From Prosthecobacter sp. SYSU 5D2 (GTDB lineage Bacteria; Verrucomicrobiota; Verrucomicrobiia; Verrucomicrobiales; Verrucomicrobiaceae), in contig NZ_JBBYXL010000013.1 in NCBI RefSeq assembly GCF_039655865.1, forward strand, positions 124,001 through 188,000: a stretch of 64,000 nucleotides of DNA, written 5' to 3'. This document shows positions 28,006-35,582 of this stretch, one piece after another. Numbering within the stretch: the first letter of the stretch is position 1; the number at the start of each line of letters is the position of its first letter. The position numbers and the translations under genes were made by a program. The notes beneath the pieces are model-generated. The model was not told the DNA's origin and made no database searches. It saw nothing but the letters and a program-made list of their open reading frames with translations.

Positions 28006-28893
28006 TTACGGCCCCCAGTGCAGGGCGATCTTCCTTTTCAGAAAGTCCACACTGCGGGCAAGCTGGTCCATGCCGTCCACCCCGTCTTCAATGCTGATCC
28101 AGCCATCGAATCCCTGGCTTTTCAGCTCAGTGAAAATGGCATCATAATCATTCAGCCCTTTGCCGATCTCCCCATGTCGGAGCCGCTTGGCATAGCCCTG
28201 CGCTCCACCTTCTTCACGGCGCAGATCTTCAATCGTTCCCTCCGCCAGATACCGGTCGCTGGCATGCATCGTCACCACGCGATGTGACACCCTTTTCAGC
28301 AGCTCGATGGGGTCTTCCCCGGCCAGATACGTATTGCTCGGGTCATAGTTCACCCCAAAGTTCGGGTGCTCAATCGCACCCACAAGCTGGCAGAAAACAT
28401 CCATCTTCTGCGCAAACTCCGGGTAGTCCCAAAAGTCATCTTTATAATGGTTTTCGATGATCAGCGTGATGCCGCGCTCCTGCGCATAAGGCAGGCAGGC
28501 ATGGATGGAATCCGCCGCCAGCTTCACCCCTTCATCCACGCTCAGCTCCGGCCGCCGCTGGCCGCTCAGCACGCGGCAGTAGCTGCCGCCCAGCGTCTGC
28601 GTCATGTCAATCCACCGCTTCTGCTTGGCGATCTCCCTTTCCCGGAAGGCCGCCTCCGGGTGCGTGAAGTCGGGTGAGCAGCACATCATCGGAATCACCT
28701 TGCCCGTATCCTCTGCTTCTTGGCGAAAACGCAGCCAGTTGTTTTCATCCGCCATCTCCAGAAATCCTGCATACCACTCCAGCCCCTGGACATCGAGCTT
28801 GGAGGCCAGGGCGATCCATTCAGACACAGTCATGGTTCCTTCTTTGCAGAGCGCCTGCATGAAGGCTTTGGGAAAGGCGGCGAGCTTGGGCAT
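28006..28893 (-). CDS. Sugar phosphate isomerase/epimerase-like TIM barrel protein, 295 aa
   Basis: Xylose-isomerase-like/AP-endonuclease-2 superfamily. Conserved segments are LDVQGLEWYAGFLEM, GITLIIENHYKDD, FGVNYDPSNTYLAGEDP (metal-binding Asp), VVTMHASDR (His) and GWISIEDG (Glu), consistent with a divalent-metal epimerase or isomerase such as those acting on tagatose, inosose or hydroxypyruvate. The ATG at 28893 is chosen because MPKLAAFPKAF begins the first strand; an upstream start adds eight non-conserved residues. Lies 68 nt downstream of the decarboxylase gene on the same strand, so probably one operon under the AraC-type element at 29704. Confidence 0.87.
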   Translation of the reverse strand: MPKLAAFPKAFMQALCKEGTMTVSEWIALASKLDVQGLEWYAGFLEMADENNWLRFRQEAEDTGKVIPMMCCSPDFTHPEAAFREREIAKQKRWIDMTQTLGGSYCRVLSGQRRPELSVDEGVKLAADSIHACLPYAQERGITLIIENHYKDDFWDYPEFAQKMDVFCQLVGAIEHPNFGVNYDPSNTYLAGEDPIELLKRVSHRVVTMHASDRYLAEGTIEDLRREEGGAQGYAKRLRHGEIGKGLNDYDAIFTELKSQGFDGWISIEDGVDGMDQLARSVDFLKRKIALHWGP

Positions 28894-28961
28894 AAGAGGT
28901 AAAATCAGCGTGGCCAAAAAATGTTTTCCAGTGGCAGCAGGCCGTACAGGCTGGCGTCAGC

Positions 28962-29657
28962 CTACCTTTTCACCTCCTGGGCATGAACCGCTTCACAGAT
29001 CATCCTCAGTGACGCTTCCAGGTCACCATCGGCCGTTTTAAAAGCATCCGCATCAATGGTCAGCGGCGCCCCCAGCACGACCAGCGGCGCGCCATATTGA
29101 GGGCACTGGATGGCCTGCTCCAGCGTCAGCCCGCCCACCGCCTGCACCGGGATCTTCACCGCCTGCACCACCTCCCGCAGCTGGTCCATCGGGCTCGGCA
29201 TCCGGTGGCCCGCCGCCGCGATACCCCGCCGTTCATCATAGCCGATGTGGTGGATTACATAGTCACAGCCCAGGTCCTCCAGAAACCGCGCCCCCTCCAC
29301 CATGTCCGGGCACACCATGTTGTCCCCCATCACCTGGCAGCCAAAGTCCGCGCCCGCCTTCACCACGCACTTGATCGTCTCCGCGTGCGCCCGCGCCATC
29401 ACCACCACATGCGTGGCACCCGCCTTGGCCATCATCTCCGCCTCCAGGTAGCCGCCGTCCATCGTTTTCAGATCCGCCACGATCGGCACCTGCGGAAAAG
29501 CCTTCCTCAGCGCCCTCACGCCGTGCAGCCCCTCTGCCAGGATCAGCGGCGTTCCCGCCTCCAGCCAGTCCACCCCCGCCCTCATGGCCAGCGCCGCTGT
29601 TTCCAGCGCTTCATCAATGTTGGTTAGGTCGAGCGAGATCTGGACAATCGGTTTCAT
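28962..29657 (-). CDS. HPS/KGPDC-type orotidine-decarboxylase-superfamily protein, 231 aa
   Basis: Small TIM barrel of the OMP-decarboxylase superfamily. The motif DLKTMDGG (DxKxxD) is that of 3-hexulose-6-phosphate synthase and 3-keto-L-gulonate-6-phosphate decarboxylase, which share this active site. HHIGYDER and AVGGLTLEQA match the later strands. Next to a sugar isomerase-like gene and an AraC regulator, a pentose/ketogulonate role is more likely than formaldehyde fixation (inference). ATG at 29657 gives MKPIVQISLDLTN, the first strand. The putative operator sits 47 nt upstream of the ATG. Confidence 0.88.
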   Translation of the reverse strand: MKPIVQISLDLTNIDEALETAALAMRAGVDWLEAGTPLILAEGLHGVRALRKAFPQVPIVADLKTMDGGYLEAEMMAKAGATHVVVMARAHAETIKCVVKAGADFGCQVMGDNMVCPDMVEGARFLEDLGCDYVIHHIGYDERRGIAAAGHRMPSPMDQLREVVQAVKIPVQAVGGLTLEQAIQCPQYGAPLVVLGAPLTIDADAFKTADGDLEASLRMICEAVHAQEVKR

Positions 29658-29703
29658 GGTGAGTAGCGGAGTTGCATTTCTACACAAATCCTCCCATCAT
29701 CGT

Positions 29704-29731
29704 CACGACAAAGATGATGCGAAATGCGACA
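29704..29731. promoter_or_regulatory. 28-bp putative operator, second copy
   Basis: Same element as 15316-15343 (25 of 28 positions identical, same orientation relative to the minus-strand gene, CGACA direct repeats 21 bp apart). It lies 47 nt upstream of the decarboxylase ATG and overlaps the ATGATG where the AraC gene starts, so binding could at once control the decarboxylase and shut down the regulator's own gene (inference). Confidence 0.7.
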
Positions 29732-30580
29732 CTCCTCAAACCGCGTCCGCTGCGGCAGCGGCCCCCCGCCGTCATCCGCCGCTGGCAGCAACAGCGCACC
29801 CGCTGGCTCAGCACACTCGCCCCCGGCTCCCTTTTCCACCGGCTCTTCGATCACATCCCCGGCGTCCATTTCTTCGCCAAAGATCGCCAGGGCCACCTCA
29901 TGTTCACCAGCCAGGGCCTCCGCCAGCGTTATTCCATGCAGGATGAATCCGACATCCTCGGCATGACCGACTTCGACCTCAACCCCGGCAGCATGGCCCA
30001 GGCTTATGTGAATGACGACGACCAGCTCCTCCAGGGCAAGGCCGCCAGCATCGAGCGCATCGAGCTCTGGTGGGACCGCCAGGGCATGCCCGACTGGTTC
30101 CTCGTCACCAAACTCCCCATTCATGACAAAAATGGCGAGATTCAAGGCGTTATGGGCCTCCTCCGCCGCCCAGATGAATCCGAGCGCCGCCTCCCCGTCT
30201 TTCAGACCGTCGCCCAGGCCGTCGAGCTCATCCGGCGAGATTACTCCAAACCCCTGCTCATCGAGCAGGTCGCCACCGCCTGCGGCCAGTCCCTCCGCCA
30301 GCTCCAGCGCCACTTCCAGGCCGCCTTTGGCATCACCCCTCAGGAATTTCTTCTTAAAACCCGCGTCCTCGCCGCCGCCCGCTTGCTCGAATCCACCGCC
30401 GCATCCGTCTCAGAGATCGCCACCGCCTGCGGTTTTCCCGATCAAAGCGCCTTCACTCAGCACTTCCGTAAACGTACTGGCCAGACTCCGAGCTGCTACC
30501 GCCAGCAGCAGCGGCTGATGCCACACTCAACGATGAACGGGGCATCACACCTGCTTGCGCAAAGGGTCAGCCAGCCCTAG
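29714..30580 (+). CDS. PAS-domain AraC-family transcriptional regulator, 288 aa
   Basis: N-terminal PAS-like sensor domain (about residues 42-152: LFHRLFDHIPGVHFFAKDRQG ... VTKLPIHDKNGEIQGVMGLL) and C-terminal double helix-turn-helix AraC domain (about 172-265: PLLIEQVATACGQSLRQLQR, FGITPQEFLLKTRVLAAARLL, VSEIATACGFPDQSAFTQHF). Divergent from the decarboxylase/isomerase genes, which it probably controls. The start at 29714 (or ATG 29717) is the most likely; a TTG at 29672 would extend by 14 residues. The shared 28-bp element overlaps this start. No clear ribosome site, so the transcript may be nearly leaderless. Confidence 0.9.
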   Translation: MMRNATLLKPRPLRQRPPAVIRRWQQQRTRWLSTLAPGSLFHRLFDHIPGVHFFAKDRQGHLMFTSQGLRQRYSMQDESDILGMTDFDLNPGSMAQAYVNDDDQLLQGKAASIERIELWWDRQGMPDWFLVTKLPIHDKNGEIQGVMGLLRRPDESERRLPVFQTVAQAVELIRRDYSKPLLIEQVATACGQSLRQLQRHFQAAFGITPQEFLLKTRVLAAARLLESTAASVSEIATACGFPDQSAFTQHFRKRTGQTPSCYRQQQRLMPHSTMNGASHLLAQRVSQP

Positions 30581-30648
30581 AAACAAGGCGCTACCGTCCC
30601 CACATAAGAGGAGCGGGAAGAACCTTTCATTCACTAGCTTACCAAAAC

Positions 30649-31266
30649 TCATTGGGCCTGGTTTGGCTGACGTATGCCTGGTCTATAGGGACCCGGAGGA
30701 GGGCGCCGAACAGATCCAGCAGCACGATTGCCACCATTGGGACCGGCTGACTTCGCTCCAATAAGTGAGCCTGGAGGCAGCTCGACATACGCAGCCGCTT
30801 CATTCATGGCAGCAGCCTCTTCCGGGCTGGGAGCCAGTTTCGCGGCGCTCCGAAGCAAGGGTGCCGCAGCGGCATCTCCTAACATAACCATGCCATCAAG
30901 GGCGGCTTTACGAACTTCCCGGTCTGGATGCAGCAGGAAGGGTTGAATTTTTGGCAGTTCTTTGGCATCGTAACTGACGGCCGCATCATCAATCGTTTCC
31001 ATGATGATCTCGTTGCTGGTCATTTCCGCAGCCGGTTGCGTGGAGCTAGCGGGGGCTGAATTTGAAAGTGGAGAAAATTCAACGGGGTTGGAAGCGCTCC
31101 CATTGCTACTTTGGCCGTAGCCAGCCACCGCAGCCGTTTTTGGCGTCTTCGCTTTAATTTCCTTGGGTGCTGTGACCGCAGCATCAGGCCCTGCGATCAC
31201 GAAAAAGAACAGGCCGACACCAATGGTGGCGACGAGGGTGGTCAAAAGGATGATTTTTGAAGACAT
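30649..31266 (-). CDS. Membrane-anchored HEAT-repeat protein, module A, 205 aa
   Basis: Short N-terminus, one membrane segment (IILLTTLVATIGVGLFFFVIA), a long Ala/Ser/Pro-rich linker, then two HEAT-like helices (LPKIQPFLLHPDREVRKAALDGMVMLGDAAAAPLLRSAAKL). The tail is rich in Pro, Gly and Arg. Clear paralogue of the protein at 32735-33247: the stretch ETIDDAAVSYDAKELPKIQP is nearly repeated there as ATIDDAAVLYSPEGLPKIQP. In each copy it follows a secreted protein gene. Probably periplasmic with its anchor in the inner membrane, perhaps a scaffold or chaperone for the secreted partner (inference). Start 31266 gives the best anchor. Confidence 0.82.
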   Translation of the reverse strand: MSSKIILLTTLVATIGVGLFFFVIAGPDAAVTAPKEIKAKTPKTAAVAGYGQSSNGSASNPVEFSPLSNSAPASSTQPAAEMTSNEIIMETIDDAAVSYDAKELPKIQPFLLHPDREVRKAALDGMVMLGDAAAAPLLRSAAKLAPSPEEAAAMNEAAAYVELPPGSLIGAKSAGPNGGNRAAGSVRRPPPGPYRPGIRQPNQAQ

Positions 31267-31293
31267 TTTTGGGGCTTGCTTACTAATAAGTGA

Positions 31294-31328
31294 GATGGCC
31301 ACCTGCCTATAACGGGCAGATGGCCATC
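31294..31328. other. Hairpin between the two genes of module A
   Basis: GATGGCCACCTGCC pairs with GGCAGATGGCCATC across a short loop, with a single non-Watson-Crick position. It lies 33 nt after the stop of the 31361-32377 gene and 28 nt before the HEAT gene start. No T-run follows, so it could be a partial terminator, an RNA stabiliser or an attenuator. The equivalent place in module B has a hairpin with the same CCACCTGC/GCAGATGG core plus a T-run. Confidence 0.65.
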
Positions 31329-31360
31329 ACGAATTTGAATGAACTTAACTTCAGTTGAGA

Positions 31361-32377
31361 TTAGTCAACTTCAGCTGGGAAGAACTTCAGGACATCAGCC
31401 TGAACTGCACCCGCGCTGATGGAGAATCCACCTTCAACGAAGGCATAGATGTCGCTGTCTTCGTCAGAGTTATCTTCATAACGATATCTGCCGGAGAGGC
31501 CTGTTGCCTTCTCGGCGAGAGGGAGATAAACACCCGTTTCCTTGTCCTTGAGGAGGCCAGACTTAGAACCACCTGTTCCCAGGCCGCCATACATGCGGAT
31601 GCTTTCCTCAATTGTATAGGATGGATCTTCGCCTTCCGCAGGAATTTCCTGATCGAGGGTAATGCGGAAATAAGCATCTGACCTCCAAGTGTAGTTATAC
31701 ATGTAGGTCGTCATGGCCCATTCTGTGCCTGTAATTGTACCTTCGCTGGAATAGGGGGTGGATTCCACATATTCATCCGTCAGATAAACGCCATATTCAT
31801 ACCAAGTATAGGCATTGATGTAATCAGAGACATCAATCGGGTTGGTAACGCTTTTGTTCACCAGGAAGAAGCCATCATCGTCTTCGTACGTGTAGGTACC
31901 CGCAGGGTAATCCGTGATCACCACTTCTGGGTTCGGAACTTCTTCTGTTGGCTCCGGAGTTTCATCAACAGACTTGGTCTGTTCGCTGTAGCCAGTTTCA
32001 GTCACTTTTACCAAAGACCAGCCTTTGATGTCAGTGATGACGCCGATCTTCTTCAGATCTGTCAGGAATTCCTTGATGGAATATTTGCGTTTGGCAGACT
32101 TGGCGATGTATTCGTCCACAAAGGCAACTTTCTTTTTGCCTTTGAAAGAATCGTACTCGTTACTGAAAGCAGGACCTGCGCCTTCGGTGCCTTTTTTGAG
32201 AGGCTTGCCTGTCTCAGGGTCTTTGGCGACGGTACCAGGAGCTTCGTCCGTGATCGTCAGGCTGAAAGCGACCTTAGAGACCGTTCCAGGAGGTGGCGGT
32301 GGAGCCTGGCCAAATGCTTGTGAGGCAATGGGAAGGGAGAGGAGCATCAAAGCTCTAAGAGTGTGCGATTTTTTCAT
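31361..32377 (-). CDS. Secreted protein of unknown function, module A, 338 aa
   Basis: Signal peptide MKKSHTLRALMLLSLPIASQAFG. The mature protein is acidic, Tyr- and Thr-rich and begins PGTVSKVAFSLTIT; the later parts include ITDIKGWSLVKV, FFLVNKSVTNPIDVSDYI, then STPYSSEGTITGTEW and YGGLGTGGSKSGLL. Related to the protein at 33362-34270 by these landmarks (PGSVSKVTF, ITDIKGWSIVKV, YFLVKKGVAPISLAGYI), although identity is low elsewhere. No catalytic motif recognised. Strongly beta-predicted; an extracellular or outer-membrane-associated protein is likely. Preceded by the conserved leader at 32383-32435. Confidence 0.8.
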   Translation of the reverse strand: MKKSHTLRALMLLSLPIASQAFGQAPPPPPGTVSKVAFSLTITDEAPGTVAKDPETGKPLKKGTEGAGPAFSNEYDSFKGKKKVAFVDEYIAKSAKRKYSIKEFLTDLKKIGVITDIKGWSLVKVTETGYSEQTKSVDETPEPTEEVPNPEVVITDYPAGTYTYEDDDGFFLVNKSVTNPIDVSDYINAYTWYEYGVYLTDEYVESTPYSSEGTITGTEWAMTTYMYNYTWRSDAYFRITLDQEIPAEGEDPSYTIEESIRMYGGLGTGGSKSGLLKDKETGVYLPLAEKATGLSGRYRYEDNSDEDSDIYAFVEGGFSISAGAVQADVLKFFPAEVD

Positions 32378-32382
32378 ATGGA

Positions 32383-32435
32383 GTGTGGTGCGGGAACTGC
32401 AAGGCGGGAACCGAACAGTGTGACGATGTTGTGAC
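32383..32435 (-). promoter_or_regulatory. Conserved promoter/5' leader, module A copy
   Basis: 53 nt, almost identical to 34275-34329: about 51 matches with one 2-nt gap and two mismatches. In the sense of the gene it carries GTCACAACATC followed by GTCACACTG, an 11-bp-spaced direct repeat of GTCACA, then GGTTCCCGCCTTGCAG and CCCGCACCACAC before the ATG. A plausible promoter is TTGACA (32448-32453), 16 nt, CAACAT (32426-32431). The 2-nt gap shifts the frame, so the conservation is not that of a coding peptide. Confidence 0.7.
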
Positions 32436-32481
32436 GAAACGAAAATATGTCAATCTAATTTTAAAAATCGTTCATTACGAT

Positions 32482-32505
32482 AAAAAATCCTGGATTCCTC
32501 CAGGA
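32482..32505 (-). terminator. Rho-independent terminator upstream of module A
   Basis: On the minus strand TCCTGGA pairs with TCCAGGA across a 4-nt loop and is followed by six T. It ends the module B transcript about 230 nt after the HEAT gene and insulates the module A promoter. Confidence 0.7.
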
Positions 32506-32734
32506 ATCAACTTATCCGGCATTCCGTAATCCACAGCCCTCCTAAATTGATACGCAGCAAAAACGGACCTCCCAGGTCGGATCTCGCATGCGATGGCCTT
32601 GAAAACCACAGGAGCGAAGCTTTAATCTTTTTCGCACAATCTTGTTTTAGACGGTTCCCCGAAGTGCTCGGCCCAGTCCTGATCTCTACATTGAATGAAA
32701 ATTTGTGGCTGTATGCTGTGCTCACAGCCTGATT

Positions 32735-33247
32735 TTAATTCGAAGGAGCCACCCGCTTCGGCAGCCGCCCCGGTGGCAGATCCAAAAAGGCAGCTGCTTC
32801 CCGCATGGCCGCAGCTTCTTCGGCCGATGGCGCAAGGTTTGCAGCCGCTCTCAACAGGGCGGCTCCGCCAGCCTCCCCCAGATTGACCATGCCATCAATG
32901 GCAGCGGCTCTGACTTCGGGATCGCTGTGCAAAAGATATGGCTGAATTTTCGGCAGCCCTTCAGGACTGTACAAGACGGCCGCATCATCAATGGTAGCGA
33001 TGATTTGTGCATTGGGCTGGTCGGGATCTTCGGCCATTACTGCAGGCGAGTTTGCTTCAGTCGCAACCGTCGGGGTGACTTGAGGTGCTGCTGCTGGAGC
33101 AACGTTTGCAGGTTTGACAAAAGTCGTGGATTTCGCCACCGGGGCGGGAAGGGCCTTTTTTTCAGGCCCTCCGGCCATGAAAAAGGCTGCACACATGACC
33201 GCGGCCAAAAGGACAACGGCCAGCAAAAACTTGGGGAATTTGTTCAT
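32735..33247 (-). CDS. Membrane-anchored HEAT-repeat protein, module B, 170 aa
   Basis: Paralogue of the 30649-31266 product. N-terminal anchor (FPKFLLAVVLLAAVMCAAFFMAG), Ala/Pro/Val-rich linker, then the HEAT-like pair LPKIQPYLLHSDPEVRAAAIDGMVNLGEAGGAALLRAAANL and a short basic end. Shorter than its partner because the Pro/Arg tail is missing. ATG at 33247 chosen over an upstream in-frame start. Follows the secreted protein gene of its module after a terminator hairpin, so its expression depends on read-through or its own promoter. Confidence 0.82.
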   Translation of the reverse strand: MNKFPKFLLAVVLLAAVMCAAFFMAGGPEKKALPAPVAKSTTFVKPANVAPAAAPQVTPTVATEANSPAVMAEDPDQPNAQIIATIDDAAVLYSPEGLPKIQPYLLHSDPEVRAAAIDGMVNLGEAGGAALLRAAANLAPSAEEAAAMREAAAFLDLPPGRLPKRVAPSN

Positions 33248-33278
33248 GAAAACTGGATCAAAGCGTTTCTCATCATAT

Positions 33279-33314
33279 AAAAAAATCGCCACCTGCAGTG
33301 AAGCAGATGGCGAT
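33279..33314 (-). terminator. Rho-independent terminator within module B
   Basis: ATCGCCATCTGC pairs with GCAGGTGGCGAT (minus strand, one G-U pair) across AGTGAA-type loop; seven T follow. It lies between the secreted-protein stop (33362) and the HEAT start (33247), so it would cut most transcripts short of the HEAT gene. Confidence 0.85.
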
Positions 33315-33361
33315 TCAATAGATCAAACGGTTAATTCACTCCATGGAATGAAGCCCATCGC

Positions 33362-34270
33362 TTATTCGACGACTTCTTCTTCTTCCTCAACTGGGTAGTA
33401 GGAAGCCACGTCTGTAGCAACACCAGCGCTCATCGTGGCGGAACCTTCAACGATCCCGACGATGACTGGCTCACCGAAGTTGTTGTCCACACCTGTTCCA
33501 GCGAGGGAGGTCAGTTTGGTTGCCGTGGAAAGAAGCACGTTCGGGGTGGAAGAACCCTTGAGTTTGCCCAGCTTCTGGCCGCCGGAGAGAACACCACTCA
33601 TGTTAAAAACCTGGCCATCAAGGTTCAGCGTGACGTCGCCAAACATTTTGTAGAGCTCAGAGTAGGTGCCTGTGGAAGATACCGTGGCGACTGGAGGCTC
33701 ACCAGCGGTGACGGTTTCAGTAACGATTTTGGCCTTCGCAGCACTGATGGTGTAATCTTCAGCGCTGTCTGTGATGATGTAGCCAGCCAGGGAGATTGGG
33801 GCCACGCCTTTTTTCACCAGGAAATAGTCGTCTCCGGAGATGCTCAGTTCAGGGAGAGTGCCAGAGGTGGACTGAACCTTGACGATCGACCAGCCTTTGA
33901 TGTCTGTGATCAATGGCAGACCTTCGCCGGTTTCTTCCGTCAGCTGCTGAAGGAATTCTTTGTTGCCAAAACGACGGGCGACGAATTTTTCACCGATTTC
34001 AAGGGTCGTGGTTGAAGTATCACCATCAACAACGGTGTAGGTGTTAGAGCGGACGGTCGTCTTAGGATTGACAAGTTCACCAGCTGCGTCTTTGCCTTTA
34101 AGGGTGCCGACCACTCCTGCAAATTCAGCAGGCAGGTCGCCCGTGGCAGAGAGGTTGAATTTGAAAGTCACTTTAGACACGGAGCCTGGGATGACTGTTT
34201 GGCCGAAGCTCTGGGGAGCGATGGAAAGGGCGGTAAGAGCAAGCGCTCCAAGGATATACGTTTTTTTCAT
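33362..34270 (-). CDS. Secreted protein of unknown function, module B, 302 aa
   Basis: Signal peptide MKKTYILGALALTALSIAPQSFG, mature part starts TVIPGSVSKVTFKFNLS. Thr/Val/Gly-rich, beta-predicted, with an acidic C-terminus VEEEEEVVE. Shares landmarks with the module A protein (ITDIKGWSIVKV, FLVKKGVAPISLAGYI, and a GGLGTGG-like LSGGQKLGKLKG) but has diverged greatly in between. Start 34270 chosen because it gives the signal peptide; a longer frame from 34381 only translates the leader. Unknown function. Confidence 0.8.
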   Translation of the reverse strand: MKKTYILGALALTALSIAPQSFGQTVIPGSVSKVTFKFNLSATGDLPAEFAGVVGTLKGKDAAGELVNPKTTVRSNTYTVVDGDTSTTTLEIGEKFVARRFGNKEFLQQLTEETGEGLPLITDIKGWSIVKVQSTSGTLPELSISGDDYFLVKKGVAPISLAGYIITDSAEDYTISAAKAKIVTETVTAGEPPVATVSSTGTYSELYKMFGDVTLNLDGQVFNMSGVLSGGQKLGKLKGSSTPNVLLSTATKLTSLAGTGVDNNFGEPVIVGIVEGSATMSAGVATDVASYYPVEEEEEVVE

Positions 34271-34274
34271 GTGG

Positions 34275-34329
34275 GTGTGGTGCGGGGGAGCTGCAAGGCG
34301 GGAACCAAACAGTGTGACGATGTTGTGAC
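34275..34329 (-). promoter_or_regulatory. Conserved promoter/5' leader, module B copy
   Basis: 55-nt partner of 32383-32435, ending 4 nt before the ATG. It keeps the 11-bp direct repeat of GTCACA and the GGTTCCCGCCTTGCAG block. Candidate -35 TTGACT (34343-34348) and -10 CAACAT (34320-34325) with 17 nt between. Confidence 0.7.
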
Positions 34330-34510
34330 ATTGTACAGACAAAGTCAAATGGAAATTAAGCTGTATTTTTAACTCGTGCATAATGCTTTCCTGTGAGTTT
34401 GTACTTTAACACCGTAGGTCATCTTGCCAGGCTTTTGGTTAGGCGCGCCAACCTGTTTATTTTTCCCCTTGCCCCAAGGCATCCGCTGCGAATGATCTCT
34501 CTTCCATACC

Positions 34511-35500
34511 ATGAGCAAAGCCCCCATCACAGTCGCAGTCACCGGTGCCGCCGGGCAGATCGGTTATTCCCTCCTCTTCCGCATCGCCTCCGGTGCTCTT
34601 TTTGGCCCTGACCAGCCGGTTAATCTCCGACTCATTGAGATCGAACCCGCCCTCGGTGCCCTCAGCGGCGTCTGCATGGAGCTCGACGATTGCGCCTTCC
34701 CCCTCCTCAACAGCATCACCCCGACGGCGGACCTGGATGAAGGCTTCAAAGGCGTCAACTGGGGCATCCTCGTCGGCTCCGTCCCGCGCAAGGCCGGCAT
34801 GGAGCGCAAAGACCTCCTCAACATCAACGGCAAAATCTTCACCGGCCAGGGCAAGGCCATCGAGAAAAACGCCGCCAGCGACGTCCGTGTCCTCGTCGTG
34901 GGCAATCCCTGCAACACGAACTGCCTGATCGCCATGAACAATGCCAAGGGCGTGCCTGCGGACCGCTGGTTTGCCATGACCCGCCTGGATGAAAACCGCG
35001 CCAAGAGCCAGCTCGCCGCCAAGGCCGGCGTTCACAGCACCGCCGTCTCCAACCTGGCCATCTGGGGCAATCACAGCGCCACCCAATACCCGGACTTCTA
35101 CAACGCCAAAATCAACGGCCAGCCCGCCACCGACGTCATCAGCGACCACGACTGGCTGAAGGGCGATTTCATCAGCACCGTCCAGCAGCGCGGTGCCGCC
35201 ATCATCAAGGCCCGTGGCTCATCCTCCGCCGCCTCCGCCGCGAATGCCGCCTGCGACACCGTTTACAGCCTCACCCGCCCGACTGCGGAAGGCGACTGGA
35301 CCAGCGTGGCCGTCTGCTCCGACGGCAGCTATGGCATCGAAAAAGGCCTTATGTTCTCCTTCCCCATCCGTACCGACGGCAGCAAGTGGGAGATCGTCCA
35401 GGGCGTGCCGGTGAATGAATTCAGCCAGGGCAAGATCAAGGCCACGGAAGATGAGCTCAAGGAAGAGCGCGCCGCCGTGACCGAGCTGGGTTTGATCTGA
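34511..35500 (+). CDS. mdh: Malate dehydrogenase, 329 aa
   Basis: NAD-dependent malate dehydrogenase of the type near 330 residues. Dinucleotide motif [19 protein letters not shown], substrate Arg in [28 protein letters not shown] with catalytic Asp/Arg, and catalytic His in [11 protein letters not shown] are all in place. Converts malate and oxaloacetate in the citric-acid cycle, cytoplasmic. Stand-alone gene; no Shine-Dalgarno site seen before the ATG at 34511. Divergent from module B. Confidence 0.96.
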   Translation: MSKAPITVAVTGAAGQIGYSLLFRIASGALFGPDQPVNLRLIEIEPALGALSGVCMELDDCAFPLLNSITPTADLDEGFKGVNWGILVGSVPRKAGMERKDLLNINGKIFTGQGKAIEKNAASDVRVLVVGNPCNTNCLIAMNNAKGVPADRWFAMTRLDENRAKSQLAAKAGVHSTAVSNLAIWGNHSATQYPDFYNAKINGQPATDVISDHDWLKGDFISTVQQRGAAIIKARGSSSAASAANAACDTVYSLTRPTAEGDWTSVAVCSDGSYGIEKGLMFSFPIRTDGSKWEIVQGVPVNEFSQGKIKATEDELKEERAAVTELGLI

Positions 35501-35582
35501 TCTTGCATTATGCATACCAGCGATCCGGTCTGCCGCGCCTCCTTTGTTTGCGTGGCATCGTTTCCTCCGTTAACTGGGGGCG

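Larger units (their letters stand above)
32378..32734. other. Intergenic region between modules A and B (357 nt)
   Basis: Holds, right to left on the transcribed minus strand, about 230 nt with no convincing gene after the HEAT stop at 32735, the terminator at 32482-32505, a candidate -35 TTGACA (32448-32453) and the conserved promoter/leader at 32383-32435. A 72-codon minus-strand frame (32507-32725) was considered and not accepted. Confidence 0.7.

Noticed and set aside
32507-32725. 72-codon minus frame between the two modules
   Set aside because: No signal, no motifs, sits across the region leading to a terminator; regarded as non-coding.
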